From contig JBJEOA010000053.1 of assembly GCA_051880475.1 (NCBI GenBank), forward strand, positions 1-31,036: 31,036 nt of DNA, given 5' to 3'. The position numbers and the translations under genes are program-made. The first letter of the stretch is position 1. The number at the start of each line of letters is the position of its first letter. The notes under the pieces are model-generated. The model was not told the DNA's origin. It saw only the letters and a list, made by a program, of their open reading frames with translations, and did no database searches. Positions 23,021-31,036 of the stretch are shown piece after piece. This stretch comes from JAUUSJ01 sp051880475. Lineage in GTDB: Bacteria > Bacillota > Clostridia > Lachnospirales > Lachnospiraceae.

Positions 23021-24220
23021 TTATTTTTCCTCTCTCTTTATTCCAATATTTTTCATAAGAAGTGACATTTGCTTTACATCACTCTTTTTTGTATTTTGAA
23101 TTTTTTGGTATTCTCCTATAGATTTTCTAAAATTTCCAAATACTCCCTTAGAAATCCTTCCAACTTCATAAAACGGAAGTAAATACGGTCTTTTTTGAAG
23201 ATTATTATAATTTTCTTTCATTTCCCCTTTATTTAAGAACAATCTCTCTCTTATGTACTCTTTTTTCGCCTTATCCAAATCTCCATCTACAAAATTATCT
23301 GCAATTCCAATCAACATTCTCGTCTGTTCTCTGCCATAATTTCCGCTCTGAAAAACAAACTCTCCTAGTTTCTCAACGACGGAATCTGCCCCTTCTTTCT
23401 CGCCTGCAAACCAATACTCCACTAACTGCATCACTCTATAATTAAATATTTCTAGTGATAACTTCTCTAGCTCCTCTTCAATATACTTCCAGTCTAAATC
23501 TGCTATATAATATTGTGTATATTTCCACAAATCTAAAAACGGTCTCAAATCAGCTCTCGCCTCTTTACATTTCTCCGACAGATGAACAATATACAAAATA
23601 TAAAAATCTTCCATCGAAAAGCGATAGATAAATTCCTGATTTTCTATCTCCTCTAATTTATCCCACACATCTTCATAGTATTGTTTCCATTGTTTATTAT
23701 TCCAAAATAGCGAATTATACAGTCTAATCTGAATCAGAGGATCATTACTATAAATGCTAGAAGCTACGCCTTTATGCATGATATCATACCCAAGCGAATT
23801 CATAAAACCGTCTATTCTCTCATCAATCGGAACATCCAATAAAATATCTATAACATCTACCTGCCTCATCTCTGGCAATGGATATAACTCCTTCATCGGC
23901 CAATCATATAATAAAGTCAAAGAAATTTGCTCTTTTTTAAAAAATACAATGAGTCGGTCCACCTCCTCAATCTGCATTTTATTTCTTTCTTTCATCTGCT
24001 CAATATCTTTTTCGAAATATTGCATTATCTCTTCGGACGGTTTTTTCTTTTTTGGCAAAAGCTGTATTCCGTCATAAGCAAGATAGGATACCTTATGACG
24101 ACTTGCAATTTCATGCACCCATTCCCAATTTAGAAGAATATTTGGCGTCTCTGGAGAATTACCGTTGCTGCCAGAATGAAGCAATGTGATAAGATAATCA
24201 GCCTCTTTGCCATGCTTCAT
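23021..24220 (-). CDS. Nucleotidyltransferase-like protein (PF14907 type)
   Basis: A 399-residue cytoplasmic protein resembling the uncharacterised nucleotidyltransferase family PF14907. The expected core, normally a Lys-Gly near the start and a DID-type acidic pair, appears here as LYDWPMKELYPLPEMRQVDVIDILLD at about residues 100-125. The lysine and one or two acidic residues are in place, but the motif is looser than usual. The C-terminal half is helical and carries PYLLPFYEVGRISKG. It is the first gene of the operon, with a strong promoter and GGGGGAG before the ATG. Members often occur near surface-polysaccharide genes, but none are here. Enzyme activity is uncertain. Confidence 0.7.
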   Translation of the reverse strand: MKHGKEADYLITLLHSGSNGNSPETPNILLNWEWVHEIASRHKVSYLAYDGIQLLPKKKKPSEEIMQYFEKDIEQMKERNKMQIEEVDRLIVFFKKEQISLTLLYDWPMKELYPLPEMRQVDVIDILLDVPIDERIDGFMNSLGYDIMHKGVASSIYSNDPLIQIRLYNSLFWNNKQWKQYYEDVWDKLEEIENQEFIYRFSMEDFYILYIVHLSEKCKEARADLRPFLDLWKYTQYYIADLDWKYIEEELEKLSLEIFNYRVMQLVEYWFAGEKEGADSVVEKLGEFVFQSGNYGREQTRMLIGIADNFVDGDLDKAKKEYIRERLFLNKGEMKENYNNLQKRPYLLPFYEVGRISKGVFGNFRKSIGEYQKIQNTKKSDVKQMSLLMKNIGIKREEK

Positions 24221-24261
24221 TTTTCTCCCCCTTTTTCTATAATCTACCTCTGCTATTTTAC

Positions 24262-24290
24262 ATTATAATCTTTCCAAAGAAAAAGGTCAA
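24262..24290 (-). promoter_or_regulatory. Promoter of the nucleotidyltransferase-Nudix-hom-MarR operon
   Basis: On the minus strand TTGACC (24290-24285), 17 bases, TATAAT (24267-24262), starting near 24255. It sits directly after the terminator of the upstream sugar operon. Confidence 0.85.
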
Positions 24291-24336
24291 ATATAAAAAG
24301 GTGATTCTCGCCATTATTTAACGAAAACCACCTTTT
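24291..24336 (-). terminator. Terminator of the alpha-galactoside operon
   Basis: Arms 24296-24310 and 24322-24336 form a 15-bp stem in minus-strand RNA (two G-U pairs) followed by TTTTTATATTT. On the plus strand the same two positions are mismatches, so it works best for the minus strand. Confidence 0.85.
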
Positions 24337-24361
24337 GACTTTAGCATTATAAAATTATTTC

Positions 24362-26563
24362 CTATTCTTCTACTATCTTGAAGTGGAACTTAAGTGGCTT
24401 ATAATCCCCTAAACCGACTGGAAGCACCACACCAGCCTTCATAAGTGCTGCTCCTGTAAATACTTCGCCTGTATCCATATTTTTATAATGTTTCTTTTTC
24501 TTAAGTCCCTGTAAATAAATTCTGTGAATATGAGGATTTATCTCATTTCTTAGCTGCACACCACAGGCAATCGTCTCTTTTTTATCTTTTGATACAAACT
24601 GCCATACGACATAATCTTGGTTTCTAAACGGATCTGAGAGACGATAATAATCTCCCGTCTGTACAAGATGCTCCATCGCCTTATAGTCTTTAATCTGCTT
24701 TCTTGCAAGGTCTTTCTCTTCCTCTGTGAGATGTTCCAAATCCAACTCATATCCAAAAGTACCTGCGCTAGCTACAATTCCCCTTGTCTCAAATGGAACT
24801 GTTCTTCCAGTCTGGTGATTTGGACATACACTGACATGAGCTCCCATCGTACTAATTGGATACCCAAAAGAAGTACCATACTGAATTTTTAGACGGTCAA
24901 CTGCATCTGTATTATCGCTGCACCAAATCTGTGGTGAATAATAAAGCATACCTGCATCAAATCTTCCGCCACCACCTGAGCAGTTTTCAAACAATAAATC
25001 TGGATATCTTTGAACTAAACTCTCCATCATCTCATAGAGTCCTAAAACATAGCGATGGAATACTTCTCCTTGACGCTCTTTTGGAAGAACGCAGGAATAA
25101 ACATTATCTACACTTCGGTTCATATCCCATTTTACATAATCTGCCTTACATTCATCTAGTACAGCAAAAATCTGTGACATAACATGGTCGCGCACTTCTT
25201 TTCTTGTAATATCCAAGTTTAACTGGTATCTGCTTCGATTTAATCCTCTCTCTGGGATACGCAAAATCCAGTCTGGATGCTCACGGTATAAATCACTATC
25301 CTCAGAGATCATCTCTGGCTCAATCCAAAGACCGAATTTAAGTCCCATATTATGAATCTTTTCTACGAGCAGGCCAAGACCACCCTTAATTTTATCTTCA
25401 TTTACAACCCAGTCACCAAGACCAGAATTATCACTGTCACGTTTTCCAAACCAGCCATCGTCTAGTACAAACATATCTAGACCGATATCTTTTGCCTCTT
25501 TTGCAATATTTAATAATTTTTTCTCATCAAAATCAAAATATGTTGCTTCCCAGTTATTTACTAAAATTGGGCGTGGTAAATCTACATACTTACTTCTAAT
25601 CAAGTTAGAGCGGTACGCATCGTGATAAATATGAGATAAACGAGATAATCCCTTATTAGAGTAGGCCATAATAACCTCAGGAGTTTCAAATTCATCTCCA
25701 GGATTTAAATTATAAGAGAAATGATATGGATGAATTCCCATAACGATTCTTGTCTGCTCTGTCTGGTCTACTTCAATCTCACATTTATGGTTTCCACTAT
25801 ATACAAGAGCAAATCCATAACATTCTCCATGTCTCTCGGATGTTGACCTATCACATAAAATGAGAAATGGATTATGCTGATGACTTGAAGTTCCTCTCTT
25901 ACTCTCAACAGACTGCACTCCATGGTGAAGAGGCTGTCTCTCTGTCATTCTCTCCATTCCATGTCTTCCGTAAAAATGAATAAAATCCATATGTCGGTTT
26001 GCGTAATCTAACTCCATTGACATTGCTCTTTGAATCTTAACTTTTTTATCACCCTTATTCTCAATATGAACTGCTCTCGTAATAACATCAAGCTTAGGAA
26101 ATACACCATAAAGCAAGTGAACCTTTAAATTTGTAATGCGGTCATATAATGTAATATCTAGAGTCTGTGCCTCGTCCTCTGTGCCGTACATAGCTGGAAG
26201 ACCGTGTAGAGAATATTTGCCCTCTAAAATCTTGTGAGATTCGTAGCGAAGATGAAGAGCATCGCTGCCGTCCTCATGCTCAACCTCCATACTATTAATA
26301 CGATAATCGCCATTCCCGTATCCTGAATATTCTTGTGGGAGAACATCCAAAGAAAAAGTTCTGTCATCTCCTGCTTCATAAGGATTTCCTGAAAATCCTC
26401 TGTCTAAACTGACAATTCTATATGTTGCCTCTGTATCTCCAATATCTGCACCATAATATAAGTGTACGAGAGTGCCATACTCTCTCACCTGCATTTGATA
26501 CATACTATTTTTTGTTCTCAACACAAAAACTTTTGTTTTTTCATTAAAAGTAATCGCCTTCAT
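24362..26563 (-). CDS. GH36 alpha-galactosidase
   Basis: Hydrolyses terminal alpha-1,6-galactose from raffinose-family oligosaccharides and melibiose. The 733-residue protein has the normal GH36 layout: N-terminal beta-sandwich, central TIM barrel, C-terminal beta domain. The nucleophile is Asp480 in YVKWDMNRS and the acid/base is Asp550 in WCSDNTDA. The 70-residue distance matches bacterial GH36 tetrameric enzymes. Other signatures are VLDDGWFGKRD and ENCSGGGGRFD. There is no signal peptide, so the enzyme is cytoplasmic and acts after uptake. It is the last gene of the ABC-transporter operon, 48 bases after the DUF624 gene; AGGGAG supports the start. Confidence 0.96.
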   Translation of the reverse strand: MKAITFNEKTKVFVLRTKNSMYQMQVREYGTLVHLYYGADIGDTEATYRIVSLDRGFSGNPYEAGDDRTFSLDVLPQEYSGYGNGDYRINSMEVEHEDGSDALHLRYESHKILEGKYSLHGLPAMYGTEDEAQTLDITLYDRITNLKVHLLYGVFPKLDVITRAVHIENKGDKKVKIQRAMSMELDYANRHMDFIHFYGRHGMERMTERQPLHHGVQSVESKRGTSSHQHNPFLILCDRSTSERHGECYGFALVYSGNHKCEIEVDQTEQTRIVMGIHPYHFSYNLNPGDEFETPEVIMAYSNKGLSRLSHIYHDAYRSNLIRSKYVDLPRPILVNNWEATYFDFDEKKLLNIAKEAKDIGLDMFVLDDGWFGKRDSDNSGLGDWVVNEDKIKGGLGLLVEKIHNMGLKFGLWIEPEMISEDSDLYREHPDWILRIPERGLNRSRYQLNLDITRKEVRDHVMSQIFAVLDECKADYVKWDMNRSVDNVYSCVLPKERQGEVFHRYVLGLYEMMESLVQRYPDLLFENCSGGGGRFDAGMLYYSPQIWCSDNTDAVDRLKIQYGTSFGYPISTMGAHVSVCPNHQTGRTVPFETRGIVASAGTFGYELDLEHLTEEEKDLARKQIKDYKAMEHLVQTGDYYRLSDPFRNQDYVVWQFVSKDKKETIACGVQLRNEINPHIHRIYLQGLKKKKHYKNMDTGEVFTGAALMKAGVVLPVGLGDYKPLKFHFKIVEE

Positions 26564-26611
26564 GCTAAACTCCCTTCTAAATGATGCCTACAAAAACTGG
26601 CATATTAATCT

Positions 26612-27286
26612 TTAGAATACGTATCGATCTGTCTCAAAATCTTTGTACTCATCTTCTTTATCTGCTTCCTTAAAATATGGCTTAAATATTTTCCAGATAA
26701 ACCAAGCATCTGCATAAGCGGTCAACGAAAATCCACATAAAAGCCAAATAAATAAATATACTGGAAACAGTTTTGCATCTACTAATGTAAAAAACATCGG
26801 TAAAATTGTAATTGCGGCAATCGCTAATGTAAAAAATACATTTTTAACTGAAAAATAGAAAGCATTTGCCATCAAATTCTTAATCTTATTTTCAAAGGCC
26901 GCAACTGTAGGGAATATATACAGTAGTAGCATTATAACCGGAATACACACAGCCACTAAGGTATAAGAAAATAAGATTGACATAACTCCTGATATTTGTG
27001 GAATAAAAGACTTATCTACATATAAAACTCCCGCAAATAACAAGATAAACAGCCAAATTAAAGTCGACTGTTTAAAATTTCTCTTAAAACTTTTGAAGAA
27101 ATCTTTAAATGGAAAACAATCTCCCTCTTTATGCATCTTAAGCACACAGTAAAATAATGCTGTTGTGCTTGCACCAGCTGTCACAACTGGAATACAACAA
27201 AAAATCCACAATAAATTTAGTGCAATTAGCTGTCCTAAAAAACCAAATATTCTCGAATATAAACTTCCTTCACCCAAAAAACTCAT
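26612..27286 (-). CDS. YesL/DUF624 membrane protein
   Basis: A 224-residue integral membrane protein of the DUF624 (YesL) family, which is habitually encoded with sugar ABC transporters in Firmicutes. Hydrophobic segments lie at roughly residues 15-40, 73-90, 100-130, 145-170 and 175-195. The family start (GxGSLYSRIFGFLGQLIALNLLW) and the PVVTAGASTTALFY segment are typical. Its biochemical role is not established; a helper role for the transporter is inferred from context. It is separated from the permease genes by a 203-base gap containing a terminator-like element, so it may be expressed at a lower level than they are. Confidence 0.88.
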   Translation of the reverse strand: MSFLGEGSLYSRIFGFLGQLIALNLLWIFCCIPVVTAGASTTALFYCVLKMHKEGDCFPFKDFFKSFKRNFKQSTLIWLFILLFAGVLYVDKSFIPQISGVMSILFSYTLVAVCIPVIMLLLYIFPTVAAFENKIKNLMANAFYFSVKNVFFTLAIAAITILPMFFTLVDAKLFPVYLFIWLLCGFSLTAYADAWFIWKIFKPYFKEADKEDEYKDFETDRYVF

Positions 27287-27353
27287 GTGTATCCCTCTTT
27301 TCTATCCACTATGGCTGCCTGCAAATGCAGTCATATTAATCTAATAATGAAGA

Positions 27354-27444
27354 GAGGCTGTCACAAAACGAGTTTCACTCACAATATATAGAGATACTAA
27401 AATATTTCGTATATTGTAGTCTAAATTCATTTTGCGACAGCCTC
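27354..27444 (-). terminator. GAGGCTGT-type hairpin between permease and DUF624 genes
   Basis: A perfect 15-bp stem if one G-U pair is allowed (27354-27368 with 27430-27444). The loop contains ACAATATA/TATATTGT. The T-run is poor, so it may only reduce read-through. It shares the stem with the element at 13146-13253. Confidence 0.55.
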
Positions 27445-27489
27445 CTAAATAAATATTTCTAAATAAATATTTTTATAGTTCTAGTTATT

Positions 27490-28326
27490 CTACAACTTTC
27501 CACCTGATGTTGCAATACCTTCGATGAATTGTTTTTGGAAAATTAAGTATAAAACAATCATAGGAATACAAGCTAATAAAGAAGCTGCCATCAATTGTGG
27601 ATAGTTACTAGCATACTGTCCCTGCATCTTAGCAAGAGCTGCGGAAAGTGGCATTACGTCCTTATTACAGATTAATGGCCACATAAGGTCTTTGTAAGCA
27701 AATACTGCTGTAAAGATTCCAAGAGCTACCATAGAAGATCTTGTAAGTGGAGCCATGATGAATAAGAAGGTCTGAGGAATATTACATCCATCAAGTCTCG
27801 CTGCCTCCTCTAAGTCTTTTGGAAGTCCCATATAAGCCTGTCTTAATAAGAATGTACCAAATGCGGTTACAATACCTGGGAAAACTAAGGCAAAGATTGT
27901 ATTAAGCATTCCTAATTTACTTACCATTAAGTACTGAGGAATGATAAAAATCTGTGCAGGTACCATCATCTGAATCATAATGAGGGAGAACATAAATCCT
28001 TTTCCTTTAAAATTCAAACGACCAAACGCATATCCTGCTAAGGTTGCAGTTAATACAGCACAAATAACACGTCCTAAGATTAAAAGTAATGTATTAATAT
28101 ATAAACTACCAAAGTTCATGTTATTCATAACAGTTACAAAATTCTCTGTTCTCCACTCAGATGGGAAGATAACAAATGGATTAACAGATGTTGACTCTGT
28201 TACTGTCTTAAATGCAGTAAGAGCCATCCATAAAAATGGTACTAACATTGTAATTGATACTAGGATTAAAACGACATGAATTACAATGCTGGTGATTTTC
28301 GCGTTTCTTTCCATACTACTGTCCAT
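27490..28326 (-). CDS. Sugar ABC transporter permease, MalG type
   Basis: A 278-residue inner-membrane subunit with six predicted helices, one of two forming the channel of a CUT1-type carbohydrate importer. The EAA loop that contacts the ATPase is LEEAARLDGCNIPQ near residue 185. The protein ends with IEGIATSGGKL, typical of MalG-like permeases. AGGAGG seven bases upstream supports the ATG. It lies 17 bases after the partner permease. Most such systems in Firmicutes use a shared MsmK-like ATPase encoded elsewhere, in line with the lack of one here. Confidence 0.94.
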   Translation of the reverse strand: MDSSMERNAKITSIVIHVVLILVSITMLVPFLWMALTAFKTVTESTSVNPFVIFPSEWRTENFVTVMNNMNFGSLYINTLLLILGRVICAVLTATLAGYAFGRLNFKGKGFMFSLIMIQMMVPAQIFIIPQYLMVSKLGMLNTIFALVFPGIVTAFGTFLLRQAYMGLPKDLEEAARLDGCNIPQTFLFIMAPLTRSSMVALGIFTAVFAYKDLMWPLICNKDVMPLSAALAKMQGQYASNYPQLMAASLLACIPMIVLYLIFQKQFIEGIATSGGKL

Positions 28327-28343
28327 ATCTTTTCCTCCTAATT

Positions 28344-29231
28344 CTAGTTATAGTAAACCCATTTCTTTTGACCAATATTCTGGAATACTGTGATGATCAA
28401 AATGATTGCTAGCAATAATACAACGATGGCAGAGCCATAACCTTTATTATTTTCTATGAATGAATATTTATAGAATAAGTATACTAAAGATTGAGTCTTA
28501 GCAAGAGCTGGGTTGTTTTTGTCCATTACCATGAAGATTAAGTCGAATACCTGCATCGCACCAATTACTCTAGTAACAAGTACAAAGAAAATAGTTGGGG
28601 ATAATAATGGTATCGTAATATTAAAGAACTGCTGAATTCCATTTGCACCGTCGATGCTTGCTGCCTCGTAGTAATCCTTTGGAATCTCCTGTAAACCAGA
28701 TAAGAAAAGTACCATATTATAACCGATGATAGACCAGATACCGATTACAGCAATCGAGTATACAGCAATCTTAGGATCAGAAATCCAGTTCACTTTTGCA
28801 TGAAAAATATGATTTAATAAGCCGAACTCTGAGTTAAATAACCATCTCCATACCATAGCAACAGCAGCTGGAGCAGCTACCATAGGAAGGAAGAAAATGG
28901 TACGATATGCCGCACGGCCTTTCATCTTACGATTTAATAATACGGCAAGTACTAAAGAGATGGCAATAGAGAATGGCACCTCTACAATTGCGTACTTAAA
29001 TGTATTAATTAATGACTGCCAAACTTCAGCGTCACCCAACATTTTTGTGTAGTTAGCTGCGCCGATGAAAATATTTCCTTTACCGAAAGCTCCTGTTTTA
29101 TAGAAACTCTGGATAATTGTCTGAATAATTGGGTAAATATTTAAGATAATCAAACCAAGCATTGTTGGAAGAATGAAAATCCAACCCCAGATAAATTCAT
29201 TTTTTGCCTGACTGGTTCCTTTCTTAGGCAT
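28344..29231 (-). CDS. Sugar ABC transporter permease, MalF type
   Basis: A 295-residue membrane protein, the first permease of the pair. The start (KNEFIWGWIFILPTMLGL) and GAANYTKMLGDAEVWQSL match CUT1 permeases, and the EAA loop is YYEAASIDGANGIQQF near residue 200. Six membrane segments are expected. The ribosome site GGAG lies upstream. A hairpin separates it from the binding-protein gene, and the substrate is inferred from the alpha-galactosidase in the same operon. Confidence 0.94.
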   Translation of the reverse strand: MPKKGTSQAKNEFIWGWIFILPTMLGLIILNIYPIIQTIIQSFYKTGAFGKGNIFIGAANYTKMLGDAEVWQSLINTFKYAIVEVPFSIAISLVLAVLLNRKMKGRAAYRTIFFLPMVAAPAAVAMVWRWLFNSEFGLLNHIFHAKVNWISDPKIAVYSIAVIGIWSIIGYNMVLFLSGLQEIPKDYYEAASIDGANGIQQFFNITIPLLSPTIFFVLVTRVIGAMQVFDLIFMVMDKNNPALAKTQSLVYLFYKYSFIENNKGYGSAIVVLLLAIILIITVFQNIGQKKWVYYN

Positions 29232-29256
29232 GTCACATTCACTCCTTTTCTTTATT

Positions 29257-29291
29257 AGTGTCGCACCAACGACAACGGTTAATGCGACACT
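29257..29291 (-). terminator. Stem-loop between binding-protein and permease genes
   Basis: AGTGTCGCA (29257-29265) and TGCGACACT (29283-29291) are perfect 9-bp arms, with further AAC/GTT pairing inside. There is no strong T-run. Such hairpins commonly stabilise the binding-protein mRNA or cause partial termination, giving more binding protein than permease. Confidence 0.75.
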
Positions 29292-29332
29292 TCTTGAGTC
29301 TGTATGATTTTAATCTGTCTTTATAAGCAATC

Positions 29333-30631
29333 TTATTGTTGCTCTTCTGCAATATGCTCGTTCATCTCTGTTGTGATATTCTTACAAGCATCTGCCATGC
29401 TCTCCTCACCACTCCAAGGTTTCTTAAGCTCTTCTACCATTGGATTCCACCAGTCAAGTGTAGCGTTTGTATGAGGTCTAAACTGAATTGTATCCATTGC
29501 ATCTAAGTATGGCTGAAGGTTGAATACGTCTGTATTCTTAACCCATGGCTCAGACATTCCTTCGTAAGCTGCCATTGTTACACCAAGCTCAGCTTGTTTC
29601 TTCTGCATATCTTTTGTTCCAAACCACTCGATTAACTGATATGCTTCGTCTGGCATAGATGTTCCAGCAGAAATTGACCATCCAAGTCCGTTATAGATAG
29701 ATACGCTCTTTCCAGTTGCTTTATCTTTTGGAAGTCTTACAACGTCACAGTTTTGTGTTAAGTATTCGTTCTCTTTAAATCCAGCTACCATCCAAGATCC
29801 CTGAGAAATCATAGCAACTTTTCCAGACTGGAATAATACGTCTGTACCTGTCTCAGACATTGTGTTTGCAGGTGGACAAACATCTTTTACTAATTTGTCA
29901 ACAAATTCCATAGCTTTGATTGTCTGAGGATCGTCAAATCCAGATGTTCCATCTTCTTTAAGGATTGTTCCGCCCATTGTATATACGATGTTCATCCATG
30001 TATCCTGCTCATTAGATGGGTTCATAGCAAAACCATACTGGCTTCCATCGTCTTTTGTTAACTTCTTAGCGATCTCATAGAAATCATCCCATGTCCAATC
30101 TGCTGTTGGGTAATCAAGTCCTGCCTCATCAAACATTGTCTTATTATACCACATAGCGATTGTATCCATATCCTTTGGAATCGCATAAATCTTTCCATCA
30201 TATGTATACATATCTTTCAAATCCTGAGGGAATTTATCCATCTCAAGTTTTTCACTGGAGTTTACTCTATCTGTGATATCTAATAAGATATCATTAGACA
30301 TATATTTTACTGCCTCATTGGAGTGCATCCAGAATACGTCTGGCATATCTCCACCAGTTGCACCTGCCTCAAGTAATGTCCAGTAACTGTTCCAGTCAAG
30401 AACCTGAATAGAAGCCTTAATTCCTGTCTCTGCTGTGAAATCTTTAATGATTTCATCCAAACCTTTTTGCTGGTTTGTATCCCAGATAGCTACTTTTAAT
30501 TCGCCACCTTTGCTGCTTCCGCCGCCATTGCTGCTTCCACCGTTGCTACTTCCGCCGCCACATGCTGCTAAGCCGAGTGCCATTGTTAAGCTTAGTCCAG
30601 CTGCTAACGCTTTTTTCATTCCTTTTCTCAT
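29333..30631 (-). CDS. Sugar-binding lipoprotein of an ABC importer
   Basis: A 432-residue extracellular solute-binding protein (family 1, CUT1). It has a signal peptide, lipobox LAAC with Cys24, then a Gly/Ser/Asn linker of about 20 residues, then a two-lobe binding domain beginning LKVAIWDTNQQKGLDEI. Segments such as YAIPKDMDTIAMWYNKTMFDEAGL are typical of maltose- and raffinose-binding proteins. I place the start at 30631, where AAGGAGG lies eight bases upstream; the frame extends 30 codons further but without a ribosome site. It heads the alpha-galactoside operon. The sugar is inferred from the operon, not from the binding site. Confidence 0.94.
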   Translation of the reverse strand: MRKGMKKALAAGLSLTMALGLAACGGGSSNGGSSNGGGSSKGGELKVAIWDTNQQKGLDEIIKDFTAETGIKASIQVLDWNSYWTLLEAGATGGDMPDVFWMHSNEAVKYMSNDILLDITDRVNSSEKLEMDKFPQDLKDMYTYDGKIYAIPKDMDTIAMWYNKTMFDEAGLDYPTADWTWDDFYEIAKKLTKDDGSQYGFAMNPSNEQDTWMNIVYTMGGTILKEDGTSGFDDPQTIKAMEFVDKLVKDVCPPANTMSETGTDVLFQSGKVAMISQGSWMVAGFKENEYLTQNCDVVRLPKDKATGKSVSIYNGLGWSISAGTSMPDEAYQLIEWFGTKDMQKKQAELGVTMAAYEGMSEPWVKNTDVFNLQPYLDAMDTIQFRPHTNATLDWWNPMVEELKKPWSGEESMADACKNITTEMNEHIAEEQQ

Positions 30632-30741
30632 CAAAAAATCCTCCTTACTTTTTAATGATTTTCGTGGTTTTGTCCTTTTGAAGATCGGCCGATTCATTCT
30701 TACTTTGTACAATTTAACCACATTTCTCGTTGATTACAGTC

Positions 30742-30747
30742 ATTATA
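30742..30747 (-). promoter_or_regulatory. -10 box of the alpha-galactoside operon
   Basis: A perfect TATAAT reads on the minus strand at 30747-30742, with a start near 30735 and a leader of about 104 nt. The -35 is not recognisable, which would fit an activator-dependent promoter. Upstream to the window end (31036) the DNA is very AT-rich with no gene seen. Confidence 0.5.
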
Positions 30748-30827
30748 TTAGCACTTTATGTTAATTTCGTAAATAAACTTACAAGACTAAATATATGTAA
30801 TTATGTGTCTTTATATCAAATTTTCAC

Positions 30828-30841
30828 ATGTTCAGTAACAT
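30828..30841. promoter_or_regulatory. Small dyad upstream of the alpha-galactoside promoter
   Basis: ATGTT-CAGT-AACAT is a 5-bp inverted repeat about 80 bases upstream of the -10. CTTTATGTT also occurs three times nearby (30754, 31008 and 31028). Possible regulator sites, but weak in such AT-rich DNA. Confidence 0.25.
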
Positions 30842-31036
30842 TTATATATATTTTGTGTATTTTTTTATTTTTCTCTTTTTGTTTTAGTAATATTGCTCAT
30901 TAACATATTTTTTATATATAAATTATTATATATTTCATTCAATTGGATTATCCAATTTTCTTCTTATATATGGTTATTTTTTTATCAATTTTTTAATCGC
31001 TTTTTTTCTTTATGTTCAAATTTATATCTTTATGTT

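Noticed and set aside
30632..30721. A 30-codon N-terminal extension of the sugar-binding lipoprotein.
   Set aside because: The signal peptide must be N-terminal, and AAGGAGG lies at the correct distance from the ATG at 30631.

Overview
The window looks like a low-GC Firmicute of the class Clostridia, most likely family Lachnospiraceae. The reasons are AT-rich DNA with consensus sigma-A promoters and AGGAGG ribosome sites, a large Bacillus-type SRP RNA, a divergent ATP-type PEP carboxykinase, a TSCPD protein, a Lachnospiraceae-style protein beside rsmA, and an alpha-galactoside ABC operon. No tRNA, rRNA, CRISPR array or complete insertion sequence was found. The genus cannot be fixed from this sequence alone.

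Layout. (1) 1-3.2 kb: murG and a TSCPD protein on the minus strand, then yaaA and the SRP RNA gene on the plus strand, with a 31-bp perfect hairpin between the two gene pairs. (2) 3.3-10.0 kb: an accessory island, all on the minus strand. It contains three successive units of the form [53-bp repeat R]-[tadA]-[cargo], closed by a fourth R. Two tadA genes are intact and nearly identical in protein; the third is a deleted relic. The cargo differs in each unit (polytopic membrane protein; small exported protein plus membrane-anchored protein; lipoprotein), but every cargo product is envelope-associated. Beside the array lies a two-gene phage-defence candidate, an AAA15/OLD-like ATPase plus a RloB/TOPRIM protein, which is the AbiL arrangement. 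A 41-bp fragment of rsmA sits between this pair and the array. (3) 10.0-16.4 kb: a repeat-rich protein, rsmA, tatD, a PfkB sugar kinase and metG, all minus. (4) 16.6-20.6 kb: a DUF885 lipoprotein and pckA, both plus; pckA has two promoters, one with a palindrome between -35 and -10. (5) 20.6-24.3 kb: a minus-strand operon of nucleotidyltransferase-like protein, Nudix hydrolase, homoserine dehydrogenase and MarR regulator. (6) 24.3-31.0 kb: a minus-strand operon of sugar-binding lipoprotein, two permeases, a YesL/DUF624 membrane protein and a GH36 alpha-galactosidase. It would import and hydrolyse raffinose- or melibiose-type sugars; its ATPase subunit is not here.

The most unusual part is the tadA-anchored cassette array. 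Partial copies of two core genes, tadA and rsmA, lie within the island. The two intact tadA genes are mosaic: 349 bp are identical in the 5' half and leader, while the 3' half has diverged almost only at silent sites. This points to repeated capture of DNA from relatives by recombination in core-gene sequence, with tadA as the constant anchor and the downstream genes as the variable part.
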